From: Nitrospira sp.
GTDB lineage: Bacteria; Nitrospirota; Nitrospiria; Nitrospirales; Nitrospiraceae
NCBI GenBank assembly: GCA_024998595.1
Contig: JACOEK010000003.1
Location: 186,001 to 250,000 of the forward strand
DNA: 64,000 nt
Reading direction: 5' to 3'
Shown here: positions 9,830 through 17,468 of the stretch, in pieces
Position numbering within the stretch: the first letter of the stretch is position 1
How the letters are laid out: each line of letters begins with the position of its first letter
Notes under the pieces: generated by a model
What the model was told of the DNA's origin: nothing
Seen by the model: only the letters and a program-made list of their open reading frames with translations
Databases searched by the model: none
Program-made: the position numbers and the translations under genes

Positions 9830-11033
9830 GGCAACCTCCCAGTTTCTGCGTAAAGGCAATGGTGCGCGACACCCCTTCCCGAACGTCCTCATCGTCTCCG
9901 CACGTGGCCAGGCGGATAAATGAGGCGTAGTCTTGGCCGAAGCAGCGACCCGGAGTGACTGCGGTGTGGTGCTCTTCCAGGAGTCTGCGGCAAAAGCTCA
10001 TATCGTCGAGACCGGTCCCGGCGATATCGACAAATAGATAAAACCCTGATTGCGGATGGGTACAGTACAGCAGCCCGGACTTATTGATGCGGTGATGACA
10101 GGAGTCGATCAAACGGCTCCCATGCGCCCGTACTGTTTCGGCATACCGGTCAAGGACAGACAACCCTGCGAGACAGCCCCTCTGGGTAAAAGCGGGAAGA
10201 CATGAATAGAGCGTGGAATTGGAAAGCGCGATCTTCGTGATGACTGACTCATGGGCGACAGCGTAGCCGGTTCGAAATCCGGGAACCGACAACACCTTGG
10301 AAAACGAAGACATGACCACGACATGTCCGGTCTGGGGGGAGGCCAGAGTAGAAAACGCATGGTCAAAGCACAGATCGGCGTAGGTCTCATCACTCAAGAG
10401 CCAGATCCCCGCCTTCTCGCAACGCGCGACCAGTTCGCGAAGGATCGCCGCGTTATATACCGCCCCGGTCGGATTGTTCGCATTGTTGACGATAATCGCA
10501 CGCGGCCTGGCCGCTAGAGCCAAATCGATCGCAGCGCGCGACAGGTGGAAGCCGTCGTGCTCCGGCAACGGGACGGGTACGACTTCAAGCCCGAGATGCG
10601 CTGCGGCAGCCCAGTAGGAAGGAAACGCAGGCGTGAAGAGCGCGACCCGTTCCCCCGGGTTGCAGGTGATGTCGAGAAATTGATGAATGAGCAGATTGGC
10701 CGGACTGATCACGACCTGAGCCGAGGTGACTCCCTGTCCCGTTAACGAGGTGTACCGATCGGCCAGCGCCGCACGCAACTCCATGACACCTGCCATCGGC
10801 GCATACCCGAGTTGCCCGCTCTGGAGCGCCTGCGTCGTGGCGTTGAGAATTTCCTTGGGCGGGGCCATGCGCGGATTGCCGAGTTCGAGGTGATAAATGC
10901 GATGTCCCTGCCGCTCCAGGAGCTGCGCCAGATCCATCACGCGGAACATTTCCTGACCGATCAGACGTTCCCCACGTGATGAAAAGGCTGGTCGCTGTGG
11001 AGGCTGAGAAGTTGGTGCAGCCTTGGACGTCAT
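9813..11033 (-). CDS. Class I/II PLP-dependent aminotransferase
   Basis: 406 residues. The fold-type I signature is complete: LELGNPRMAPP near residue 50, the NNANNPTGAVYN motif, and the Schiff-base lysine K246 in SSFSKVLSVPGFRTGY. This is the aspartate/histidinol-phosphate aminotransferase superfamily rather than the DegT sugar aminotransferase family, so the substrate could be an amino acid or a keto-sugar-derived acid. The ATG overlaps the nucleotidyltransferase stop (ATGA), indicating translational coupling inside the glycan operon. Confidence 0.85.
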   Translation of the reverse strand: MTSKAAPTSQPPQRPAFSSRGERLIGQEMFRVMDLAQLLERQGHRIYHLELGNPRMAPPKEILNATTQALQSGQLGYAPMAGVMELRAALADRYTSLTGQGVTSAQVVISPANLLIHQFLDITCNPGERVALFTPAFPSYWAAAAHLGLEVVPVPLPEHDGFHLSRAAIDLALAARPRAIIVNNANNPTGAVYNAAILRELVARCEKAGIWLLSDETYADLCFDHAFSTLASPQTGHVVVMSSFSKVLSVPGFRTGYAVAHESVITKIALSNSTLYSCLPAFTQRGCLAGLSVLDRYAETVRAHGSRLIDSCHHRINKSGLLYCTHPQSGFYLFVDIAGTGLDDMSFCRRLLEEHHTAVTPGRCFGQDYASFIRLATCGDDEDVREGVSRTIAFTQKLGGCRVQAA

Positions 11034-11794
11034 CGCGACATGGATCCTTGTTTATGATGGATGAGCGAGGTCTGGAAATACGCCGGTGCGTCCGCCCACG
11101 TAGCACGGAAATGTGCGAGGCGCTCAGGAGTGCCGATGTCGTAAAGCGGGCTGGCTGTGACAAATCCGTAAGAAGGATGGGTCACGAGTTGCGGGAGCAA
11201 TTCGCGTTCAATGGACCAGACGCTCTGCTTAGGGAACAGTGCGACGACGCTTCGATCGAACAGGTAGATGCCGGCATTGTGGTATCGCGTGGTTCGCGTG
11301 CGTGGTTTTTCAACCATCGAAAGCAGGCGATCATCTTCTCCCAGCGCCACCGCTCCGGTGTCATCGCGGGAATCGGCCTGGGTAACGGTGATCGTCGCCC
11401 GCGCCCGTTTGCGATTGTGAAAACGCAGCAGTCGTTCCGGATCGATCTCGCAAAAGGAATCGCCATTGAGCACAAGAAAAGGGTTACTGCGCACCAGCGG
11501 CATGGCATGCGCCAGCGCCCCACCGGTGCCGAGTGGAACCGGATCGCGAACGAACACCGTTTCGTAGGCACCGCGGTGGCGCAGAAACCAGTCCTCGATC
11601 ATCTCTCCGAAATGTCCCGTACTGAAAATGAAACGGCGTGCGCCATGGCGCAGGAAATGTTCGACCAGCAACGAGACGAACGGACGGCCTTGAATCTCCG
11701 CCATCGGCTTCGGACGATCCGATACAACAGATTGCAAGCGAGTGCCGAACCCCCCACAGAGAATGACCACATCGCAATCGGCGAACTGTCTCAT
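11030..11794 (-). CDS. Sugar-phosphate nucleotidyltransferase (HddC-like)
   Basis: 254 residues with the nucleotidyltransferase signature VILCGGFGTRLQSVVSDRPKPM at the N-terminus and the metal-binding LVLNGDSFCEID strand. Length and motif match D-glycero-alpha-D-manno-heptose-1-phosphate guanylyltransferase (HddC) and related hexose-1-phosphate nucleotidyltransferases. The adjoining heptose-7-phosphate-kinase-like gene supports a GDP-heptose type activation. TAATG overlap with the upstream kinase stop shows tight coupling. The nucleotide (GTP or another) is not certain from sequence. Confidence 0.8.
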   Translation of the reverse strand: MRQFADCDVVILCGGFGTRLQSVVSDRPKPMAEIQGRPFVSLLVEHFLRHGARRFIFSTGHFGEMIEDWFLRHRGAYETVFVRDPVPLGTGGALAHAMPLVRSNPFLVLNGDSFCEIDPERLLRFHNRKRARATITVTQADSRDDTGAVALGEDDRLLSMVEKPRTRTTRYHNAGIYLFDRSVVALFPKQSVWSIERELLPQLVTHPSYGFVTASPLYDIGTPERLAHFRATWADAPAYFQTSLIHHKQGSMSR

Positions 11795-12864
11795 TAGGCG
11801 GCCCTTCCGATGAGCGTGGCCTTCAGTCTCGCCGCGGTCTGAGCGGAGCTCTGGGCCCAGACGTCATCCAGCATCAGTTGATCCTCCTGGTAAAACACGA
11901 TTTGCGTCCCCAGTCCTTCAAACTTAAACGGCACCTGGAGTAATCCCGGAAGGGCGAGACGAATCCGTTCATGATCTTCCGGTTTCGCGAAGAGCAACAT
12001 GAATCCGCCGCCGCCGGCACCCAGCAGTTTTCCACCGAGCGCACCCGCCTCCCTGGCTGCGGAGTAAATCGCATCGATGGCCGGCGTGGTGATGCGCGAC
12101 GTCAATCGTCGCTTGAGCATCCAGGCCTCATGCAGCATGGTGCCGAAGTCTGCCAGGTCGCGCTCTCCGGTGAGTATCGACACGCCTTCATCCACCATCT
12201 GCAACATCGTGGACAGTTCTGCCCGGCGTTGTTTGGTACGGTCGATCTGCTCGCGGGCGACTTCCGATGCGATGCGGGAGAATCCGGTGAAGTAGAGTTG
12301 GAGATGGCTTTGAAACGCCGTGAGACGGTCCGGCCGCATGATGATCGGCGCATGGCCGATATCACCGTTCTGGAAAAATGTCGCCTTGCACAGACCGCCA
12401 TGCGCGGCCAGTACTTGGTCCTGGCATCCCACGGCCTCGCCGAGCACATCCTGCTCGACATGAATAGCGGCCTGAGCCAACTGCGCTTTGCTGGGCATGA
12501 TGTGCTGCAAGGCATAGAGGGTATGGAGCAAGCCAACGGTGAAGGAAGAACTGGATCCCAACCCCGTGCGTGCAGGCAGGTCCCCGTCGTGATGAATCTC
12601 CAGCCCGTCGTCGATATTGAGGTATTTCAAGACGCCGCGAACCGCGGGATGCTCGATCTCTTGATTGCTGTTTACGAGCTCGATACGCGAATAGGCAATC
12701 CTGGTGCGGTGCTCGAAAAACGGAGGCAGCTGCCGGCAGCTGATGTAGCAATATTTATCGATAGTCGTGGCAAGCACCGCCCCGCCATGTTCGCGGAACC
12801 AGACGGGATAATCGGTGCCGCCACCGAAGAAGGAAATACGGAACGGCGTTCGGCTGATGATCAT
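11794..12864 (-). CDS. GHMP kinase, D-glycero-D-manno-heptose 7-phosphate kinase-like (HddA-like)
   Basis: 356 residues of the GHMP kinase family: the N-terminal ISRTPFRISFFGGGTDYP motif typical of HddA and related sugar kinases, the ATP-binding PARTGLGSSSSFTVG loop near residue 100, and the C-terminal GGKLLGAGGGGFMLLF motif. HddA phosphorylates C1 of heptose 7-phosphate; some homologues act on other sugars. The downstream HddC-like gene fits kinase plus nucleotidyltransferase action. No gmhA or gmhB homologue lies in the window, so either those genes are elsewhere or the substrate differs. Confidence 0.82.
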   Translation of the reverse strand: MIISRTPFRISFFGGGTDYPVWFREHGGAVLATTIDKYCYISCRQLPPFFEHRTRIAYSRIELVNSNQEIEHPAVRGVLKYLNIDDGLEIHHDGDLPARTGLGSSSSFTVGLLHTLYALQHIMPSKAQLAQAAIHVEQDVLGEAVGCQDQVLAAHGGLCKATFFQNGDIGHAPIIMRPDRLTAFQSHLQLYFTGFSRIASEVAREQIDRTKQRRAELSTMLQMVDEGVSILTGERDLADFGTMLHEAWMLKRRLTSRITTPAIDAIYSAAREAGALGGKLLGAGGGGFMLLFAKPEDHERIRLALPGLLQVPFKFEGLGTQIVFYQEDQLMLDDVWAQSSAQTAARLKATLIGRAA

Positions 12865-12894
12865 CGTCGCCCTCCATGCCGGCTCGCGGTGGAA

Positions 12895-13842
12895 TCAGAC
12901 ATTGGCATATTGACCGGCTTTGACGACCGTGTAGCACTTGATCAGTTCGCGGATGCCTCGCTCCAGCGACCATTCCGGCTTAAACCCGCTGTCCAGCAGT
13001 CGTTGGTTCGAGACGATATAATCGCGCTTGTCGGGGTCCTCGCCGATCGGCGCCTCGAACGAGACGAAATGCGGGAGCACCCGCTGGATTTCACGGCAGA
13101 GTTCGAGCTTCGAAAGATTGGCGTCGTCCAGACCGACGTTGTACGGCCGATTCTTCATGTCATCGAAGTGGTCGATCGCATGGAGAAATGTGCGCACGAC
13201 ATCGCGGATATGGATATAGTTCCGCTTGCAGTGGCCTTCAAACACCACCACCGCTCGATCCTGCACCGCCCGCCAGACGAAATCGTTCACCAGCAAGTCC
13301 ATGCGCATCCTCGGCGACACCCCAAACACGGTCGCCAGGCGCAGCGTGATCGCATTGCCCCGGTCCAAGACGACGCGCTCCGCCTTGACCTTGGTTTCGC
13401 CATACAGGCTGATGGGGCGAAGCGGCGAATCTTCAGTGCACGCCACACCAGGTTGGCCGATCCCATACCCGCTGTTGGTGACGGGGAAAATAATCTGCTG
13501 GCGAGGCGACGACAGTTTGCAGAGGAGTTGGACGGCTTCGAAATTCACCGTGTAGGCCCCTACCCGGTCTCTGTCGCAAAGAGGCGCTCCGACCAAGGCG
13601 GCGAGTGGAATGATGATGTCGGCCTTGCGCAGCAAGTCTGTCAGCAGCCGTTCATCGCGACAATCGCCCCGCACCACCTGAAACTTCTCTTCCGCGCAAC
13701 AATCCATCAGGCTGTTTTGCCGGTATAGAAAATTGTCGAGTACGGTCACCGCATACCCGCGGTCGAGCAGTCGTCTGGTCAGTACGGACCCAAGGTATCC
13801 AGCGCCACCGGTGATGAGGACATGAGTTGACCCTGTCGTCAT
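12895..13842 (-). CDS. NAD(P)-dependent sugar epimerase/dehydratase (extended SDR)
   Basis: 315 residues from the ATG at 13842, preceded by AAAGGAG. The Rossmann glycine motif (LITGGAGYLGS, about 9-19) and the catalytic YGETK (YxxxK) are present. The usual third-strand motif reads TNSGYG where sugar 4,6-dehydratases have TDE, so an epimerase or reductase is more likely than a 4,6-dehydratase. Placed between the dehydratase-like DegT gene and the GHMP kinase, it probably acts on the activated keto-sugar. The exact substrate is unknown. Confidence 0.82.
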   Translation of the reverse strand: MTTGSTHVLITGGAGYLGSVLTRRLLDRGYAVTVLDNFLYRQNSLMDCCAEEKFQVVRGDCRDERLLTDLLRKADIIIPLAALVGAPLCDRDRVGAYTVNFEAVQLLCKLSSPRQQIIFPVTNSGYGIGQPGVACTEDSPLRPISLYGETKVKAERVVLDRGNAITLRLATVFGVSPRMRMDLLVNDFVWRAVQDRAVVVFEGHCKRNYIHIRDVVRTFLHAIDHFDDMKNRPYNVGLDDANLSKLELCREIQRVLPHFVSFEAPIGEDPDKRDYIVSNQRLLDSGFKPEWSLERGIRELIKCYTVVKAGQYANV

Positions 13843-13894
13843 GATCGAACGAGCTCCTTTTGGCTGTGCCAATAACGATGGACCATGCCCCTGC

Positions 13895-15088
13895 TCACGC
13901 GGCCTCCAGGACGATGCGGGAAATATGGAGGACATCCTGGTCGGTCATAGAGGCATGGTTCGGCAGAAAAAATCCGCAGTGATGGACCCGATCCGCCACG
14001 GGAAAACTGGCCTTCCCGTATCGATTCATCCAGAACGGATGCAGGCCCAGATTGCCGGCTGAGAAGATTCGCGTTTCGACTCCCTCGGCTACCAACGCCC
14101 GGACAATACGTTTCCGTTGTTCAGGACCATCGGCCAACAGCCCGAAGGAAATGCTCGCGACCTTGCTGCCTTGGGGCGGCCGCTGCGTGTAAAACCTTCC
14201 CCCCAGTTGTGCGAGGTAGCGATCGTGATTCGCCTGCCGTCGACCGGTCATCCAATCGAGCTTGCGCAATTGATCGATGCCGATGAAGGCATTGAGATCG
14301 GTTGAACGCAGGTTGAACCCGGGTTCATAAAAGACGAACGGTGAATGAAAGTCGTCCACCTGATACTCCTCGACCAGCTCTTGGTGCCGCGCCTGATCCA
14401 AATCTTTGCTCCATCCGTGGCTGCGCAGCATGAGCAGAAGATCAGTGAGCTGCTTGTCGCTGGAGGAGACCATACCGCCTTCGATCGTGGACATCTGATG
14501 CCCGAAGTAAAACGAGAAGCTGGCCATGTCGCCGAAGGTGCCGACTTTCCGGCCTTCGTACTCGGCCCCGATGGCGGCGCAGGCATCTTCAAGGAGATAA
14601 AACCCATACCGATCTTTCAACGTCTGCAACTCGCGCATACGATGCGGCACGCCAAGTACTTGGACCAACAGGACCGTGTGCGCCTCATGACGCTTCAGGA
14701 GGTCCTCCAGATGATTCAGGTCGAGTCCGAATGTGTCCGGATCCGCCTCACACATGATGGGGGTAAAGCCAAACTGAATGGCGGGAGCGATGGACGTGAC
14801 CCATCCGACACTCGGGACGATGACGTTGGTGTTGCGCAACTTGCCCGATCGCAGCAAGGCGTAATACATGAGGAGATTGGCTGACGACCCCGAATTGCAA
14901 TGCACCGAGTAGGGCCTCCCCAGCCACTCGGACCATTGCCGCTCGAAGTCGAGCGTCACCGCGCCCTTAGTGAGCCGCGGATAGGTTCGCAGCCATTCGA
15001 TCAGATGATCAATGTCCTGCCGGTCGATCGTATCCTGAGCCAGACACCAACGTGGGTTGAGCTTGGCATTGTGTGCGTGAAGCGTCAT
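13895..15088 (-). CDS. DegT/DnrJ/EryC1-fold enzyme with His in place of PLP Lys (ColD-like 3-dehydratase candidate)
   Basis: 397 residues from the ATG at 15088 (GAGAGGGAC site). The fold-type I family features are clear: HCNSGSSANLLM, LLEDACAAIGAEYEGRKVG, and the active-site loop FYFGHQMSTIEGGM. In aminotransferases of this family that loop carries the Schiff-base lysine (KxITTGEGG); here the position is H197. Histidine at this site is the hallmark of the PLP/PMP-dependent sugar 3-dehydratases ColD and E1, which remove the C3 hydroxyl from GDP- or CDP-4-keto-6-deoxyhexoses. It is the first gene of the glycan operon. An intrinsic terminator-like hairpin sits in its leader. Confidence 0.85.
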   Translation of the reverse strand: MTLHAHNAKLNPRWCLAQDTIDRQDIDHLIEWLRTYPRLTKGAVTLDFERQWSEWLGRPYSVHCNSGSSANLLMYYALLRSGKLRNTNVIVPSVGWVTSIAPAIQFGFTPIMCEADPDTFGLDLNHLEDLLKRHEAHTVLLVQVLGVPHRMRELQTLKDRYGFYLLEDACAAIGAEYEGRKVGTFGDMASFSFYFGHQMSTIEGGMVSSSDKQLTDLLLMLRSHGWSKDLDQARHQELVEEYQVDDFHSPFVFYEPGFNLRSTDLNAFIGIDQLRKLDWMTGRRQANHDRYLAQLGGRFYTQRPPQGSKVASISFGLLADGPEQRKRIVRALVAEGVETRIFSAGNLGLHPFWMNRYGKASFPVADRVHHCGFFLPNHASMTDQDVLHISRIVLEAA

Positions 15089-15108
15089 GGTTGTCGTCCC
15101 TCTCGCGC

Positions 15109-15143
15109 CAAAAAAGAGGCCTGCGTCTGTCAACAGACCAGGC
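15109..15143 (-). terminator. Intrinsic terminator or attenuator in the leader of the glycan operon
   Basis: On the minus strand GCCTGGTCTG pairs with CAGACGCAGGC (10 bp with one bulged G, TTGA loop), followed within 3 bases by six T. It lies only about 20 nt before the DegT-like start at 15088, so it is either the terminator of the PilZ gene upstream or a transcription attenuator for the nine-gene operon. Confidence 0.6.
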
Positions 15144-15160
15144 GTGGCACCAGGATACTA

Positions 15161-15176
15161 ATCAAGATGTATGCCA
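15161..15176 (-). promoter_or_regulatory. Weak sigma-54-like element before the glycan operon
   Basis: TGGCATACATCTTGAT keeps the -24 TGGCA and the TTG of the -12 box with correct spacing but has A where the -12 C is expected. If used, transcription would begin near 15150, just before the hairpin. Weaker than the flagellar sigma-54 sites in this window. Confidence 0.25.
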
Positions 15177-15285
15177 ATGAGGATTTTACGAAGGAGAGAC
15201 GAAACAGTAGGATTTCTTAGCCGTATGACTGATACGTGGCTGCTGACCGGGCAAAAAATTCCCAGTCATCGGCAGCCGCTGTAGT

Positions 15286-15999
15286 CTAGGCGGACTCGAA
15301 GGAATGTTTCTGAAGGACGAACGATTCCAGGGCTTTTTTGACCGATCCTCCCCATCCCCGGTACTCGATGGTCTCTTTTCCGTCGAACCGGAACTCCAAG
15401 CCGAGATGCGTCCCGTCTGCCTGCATTGACACGTTTCGGACGACCCCTGTCAGATTGTTGACGTGCCCCGTCCCCACGATTTCGAACTCCGCACGCAGGA
15501 CCATGCCGGGGAAAAAGTCCTGCATCGGGCGCTGCAAGAGCACGGCGCATCCGGATGCGCTCAGGTCCGTTAACAGGCCGCCGATGCGTGGAGCATTACC
15601 AGATGGTTGGGTGCGCCCATGCTGCTCCACCTGCAATAGGACGATGGGTTCTTGCGACGTGACGCGTCCATGTTTGCGGAGCGGCACCTCCTCCACCGTT
15701 GCGGGAAACGCCAGTAGCAGAAATGGAAACGGCTGCAATTGAGCATGGAGCACGTCGGTGCGGTATCCGATCATTTTCCCGTTGTAGATGTATCGCAGCA
15801 GACAAGGAGTACCCGCAGCGCAGGTAACCGGTTGCCCGAAGTGAAAGGGCCATTCACACACAATCCAACTGCGCTGTTTCCATCCCAGGACGGAGGCGCC
15901 GTACTGCGCTCCCGTACCCTCGTTGGGGAGACTCAGTTGCAGCGAGAGGCCTACCTCGAGGAATGAAGCAGGATGGCGATGCACGATGAGATCACTCAT
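15286..15999 (-). CDS. YcgR-like PilZ domain protein (c-di-GMP receptor)
   Basis: 237 residues from the ATG at 15999 (GGGAGAAG site). An N-terminal YcgR-N-like beta domain (about 1-100) is followed by a PilZ domain with both c-di-GMP contacts: RKHGR (RxxxR, 108-112) and DLSASG (DxSxxG, 145-150). YcgR proteins bind c-di-GMP and slow the flagellar motor. Divergent from the HD-GYP gene; a sigma-28-like promoter lies 50 bp upstream, which fits a role in motility. Confidence 0.82.
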   Translation of the reverse strand: MSDLIVHRHPASFLEVGLSLQLSLPNEGTGAQYGASVLGWKQRSWIVCEWPFHFGQPVTCAAGTPCLLRYIYNGKMIGYRTDVLHAQLQPFPFLLLAFPATVEEVPLRKHGRVTSQEPIVLLQVEQHGRTQPSGNAPRIGGLLTDLSASGCAVLLQRPMQDFFPGMVLRAEFEIVGTGHVNNLTGVVRNVSMQADGTHLGLEFRFDGKETIEYRGWGGSVKKALESFVLQKHSFESA

Positions 16000-16049
16000 G
16001 ATGTCTTCTCCCGCCGGCAATGCAAAGCATAGACGCACCCCCGTCAGCG

Positions 16050-16077
16050 GTATCGGCAGATCGCTTCAGAATCTGAA
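16050..16077 (-). promoter_or_regulatory. Sigma-28-like promoter of the PilZ gene
   Basis: Minus-strand TTCAGATT-N12-GCCGATAC. The -10 octamer matches the FliA consensus in seven of eight positions; the -35 octamer is 5/8. Spacing equals that of the other sigma-28-like sites here. Confidence 0.5.
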
Positions 16078-16109
16078 GGCTCCGCCGATCTCCATTACTT
16101 ATCCGACGG

Positions 16110-16137
16110 TAAAGCCCGGCCTCACATCGACCGATAG
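16110..16137 (+). promoter_or_regulatory. Sigma-28-like promoter of the HD-GYP gene
   Basis: Plus-strand TAAAGCCC-N12-ACCGATAG, about 78 bp before the HD-GYP start. The -35 TAAA and the CCGATA core match FliA consensus. It is arranged back to back with the PilZ promoter. Confidence 0.55.
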
Positions 16138-16215
16138 GTATGGGACAGGAACCACACCCTGTCGGCCTGTCCGCCACCAGCATAGGCCATCTTGAGGATT
16201 AGGCATAACTTCTAC

Positions 16216-17466
16216 ATGGCTTCGACAAAACACATTCCCATCGATCAGCTCACCGTCGGCATGTTTATCGCGGGACTAGACCAGCCCTGGTACAGGACGC
16301 CGTTTCTACTCCATAAGTGGCTGGTATCCAATCCCGATGACATCGTTCAACTCAAACGGCACGGCATTCAGATCGTGACGATTGATACCGATCGCGGATT
16401 AGATGTTGGGGCGGCGCCCGTCGCGGCCCCGGAAGCGCCTTCTCCGTTGCCGGAACCTCCGCCCGCGTCCAGCGAAATCCTAGAGGCAGCCACGAACGGC
16501 CATGCTTCGCATGCCGCAGCAGCGGCGGCGACCTATCGAGAGGCCATGGAGGCGGTAGAACGTGTGTTCACCGACCTTGAAGCGGGCCAGCCTCCGAAGA
16601 TCACCGCACTCAAACCGGTGGTAAGCAGACTATTGAAGCAGATCGTCGAGCATCCCGAAGCGATGATGATCCAGTTCTGTCTGGATAAAATGCGCCGCTT
16701 CGATGGCACGCTTGCCAATCATGGCATGGACGTGTGCGTGCTGACGCTCATCCTGGCTGTGGAGAATAGCTGCACGGAAGACGAAATGGAGGCGCTCGGG
16801 CTGGGGGCGCTGCTCCACGATATCGGGTTTGTTCGGCTCCCCCGGAACTTGTACCGGAAAACCTCGCCGTTGACCGAGCAGGAGCAGGTTCTCATGCGAC
16901 AACACCCGCAGCTGGCAGCCACGGTGTTGTCAAAAATCGATCTGCTCCCGGAAGCGGTCTCCCACATCATTGCGCAGCACCATGAATTCCAGGACGGAAG
17001 CGGATATCCCAAGCTGGTTAAACCGGGCGGACTCTCGCCCCTGGCTCAGCTGATGGCCCTGGCGGATACCTATGACGATCTGGTCACATCTCGATACGGT
17101 CGGGCGCCGCTCTTGCCCCACGATGCCATCAGGCAACTGTTTGTACTAGGCGCCAAGGGCCGGTACGACAAAAACCTGGTCGAAGTCGCCATCAAGATGT
17201 TGGGCGTCTACCCCCTCGGCAGTCTTATTAAACTGAATACCAATGAATGTGCAGTCGTGATCGGCCTCAATCATGAAGACCGGTTGCGTCCGCGTATCCG
17301 GATCATCAGAGGACCTGATGGGGAAATCCAGAATCCTCCCGTCGAAAGCGACCTCCAAAATCAGGCAACCGACCAACCGGCGCGCACGATTCTACGCGCC
17401 TTGGATCCGCGACAGGAACAGATTGATCTCCCGCAATATCTCGATGTCGCCGTAGGTGGTGCATAA
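16216..17466 (+). CDS. HD-GYP domain c-di-GMP phosphodiesterase
   Basis: 416 residues from the ATG at 16216. The N-terminal DUF3391-like region ([24 protein letters not shown], 1-70) is followed by a Pro/Ala linker and an HD-GYP domain: HD in LLHDIGFV near 200 and [11 protein letters not shown] near 255. Members hydrolyse c-di-GMP to pGpG or GMP. The metal-ligand and GYP motifs look intact, so activity is expected. It is 2 bp from the hybrid kinase gene, forming an operon, and is preceded by a sigma-28-like promoter. Confidence 0.88.
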   Translation: MASTKHIPIDQLTVGMFIAGLDQPWYRTPFLLHKWLVSNPDDIVQLKRHGIQIVTIDTDRGLDVGAAPVAAPEAPSPLPEPPPASSEILEAATNGHASHAAAAAATYREAMEAVERVFTDLEAGQPPKITALKPVVSRLLKQIVEHPEAMMIQFCLDKMRRFDGTLANHGMDVCVLTLILAVENSCTEDEMEALGLGALLHDIGFVRLPRNLYRKTSPLTEQEQVLMRQHPQLAATVLSKIDLLPEAVSHIIAQHHEFQDGSGYPKLVKPGGLSPLAQLMALADTYDDLVTSRYGRAPLLPHDAIRQLFVLGAKGRYDKNLVEVAIKMLGVYPLGSLIKLNTNECAVVIGLNHEDRLRPRIRIIRGPDGEIQNPPVESDLQNQATDQPARTILRALDPRQEQIDLPQYLDVAVGGA

Positions 17467-17468
17467 GC

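Noticed and set aside
11971-13728. A 585-residue plus-strand frame
   Set aside because: Antisense to the GHMP kinase and SDR genes, which have clear motifs; no domain in the long frame.
15238-15277. Long imperfect hairpin GGCTGC...GCAGCC between the PilZ and DegT-like genes
   Set aside because: The A/T tract lies in the loop rather than after the stem on either strand, so it does not qualify as an intrinsic terminator; could be chance.
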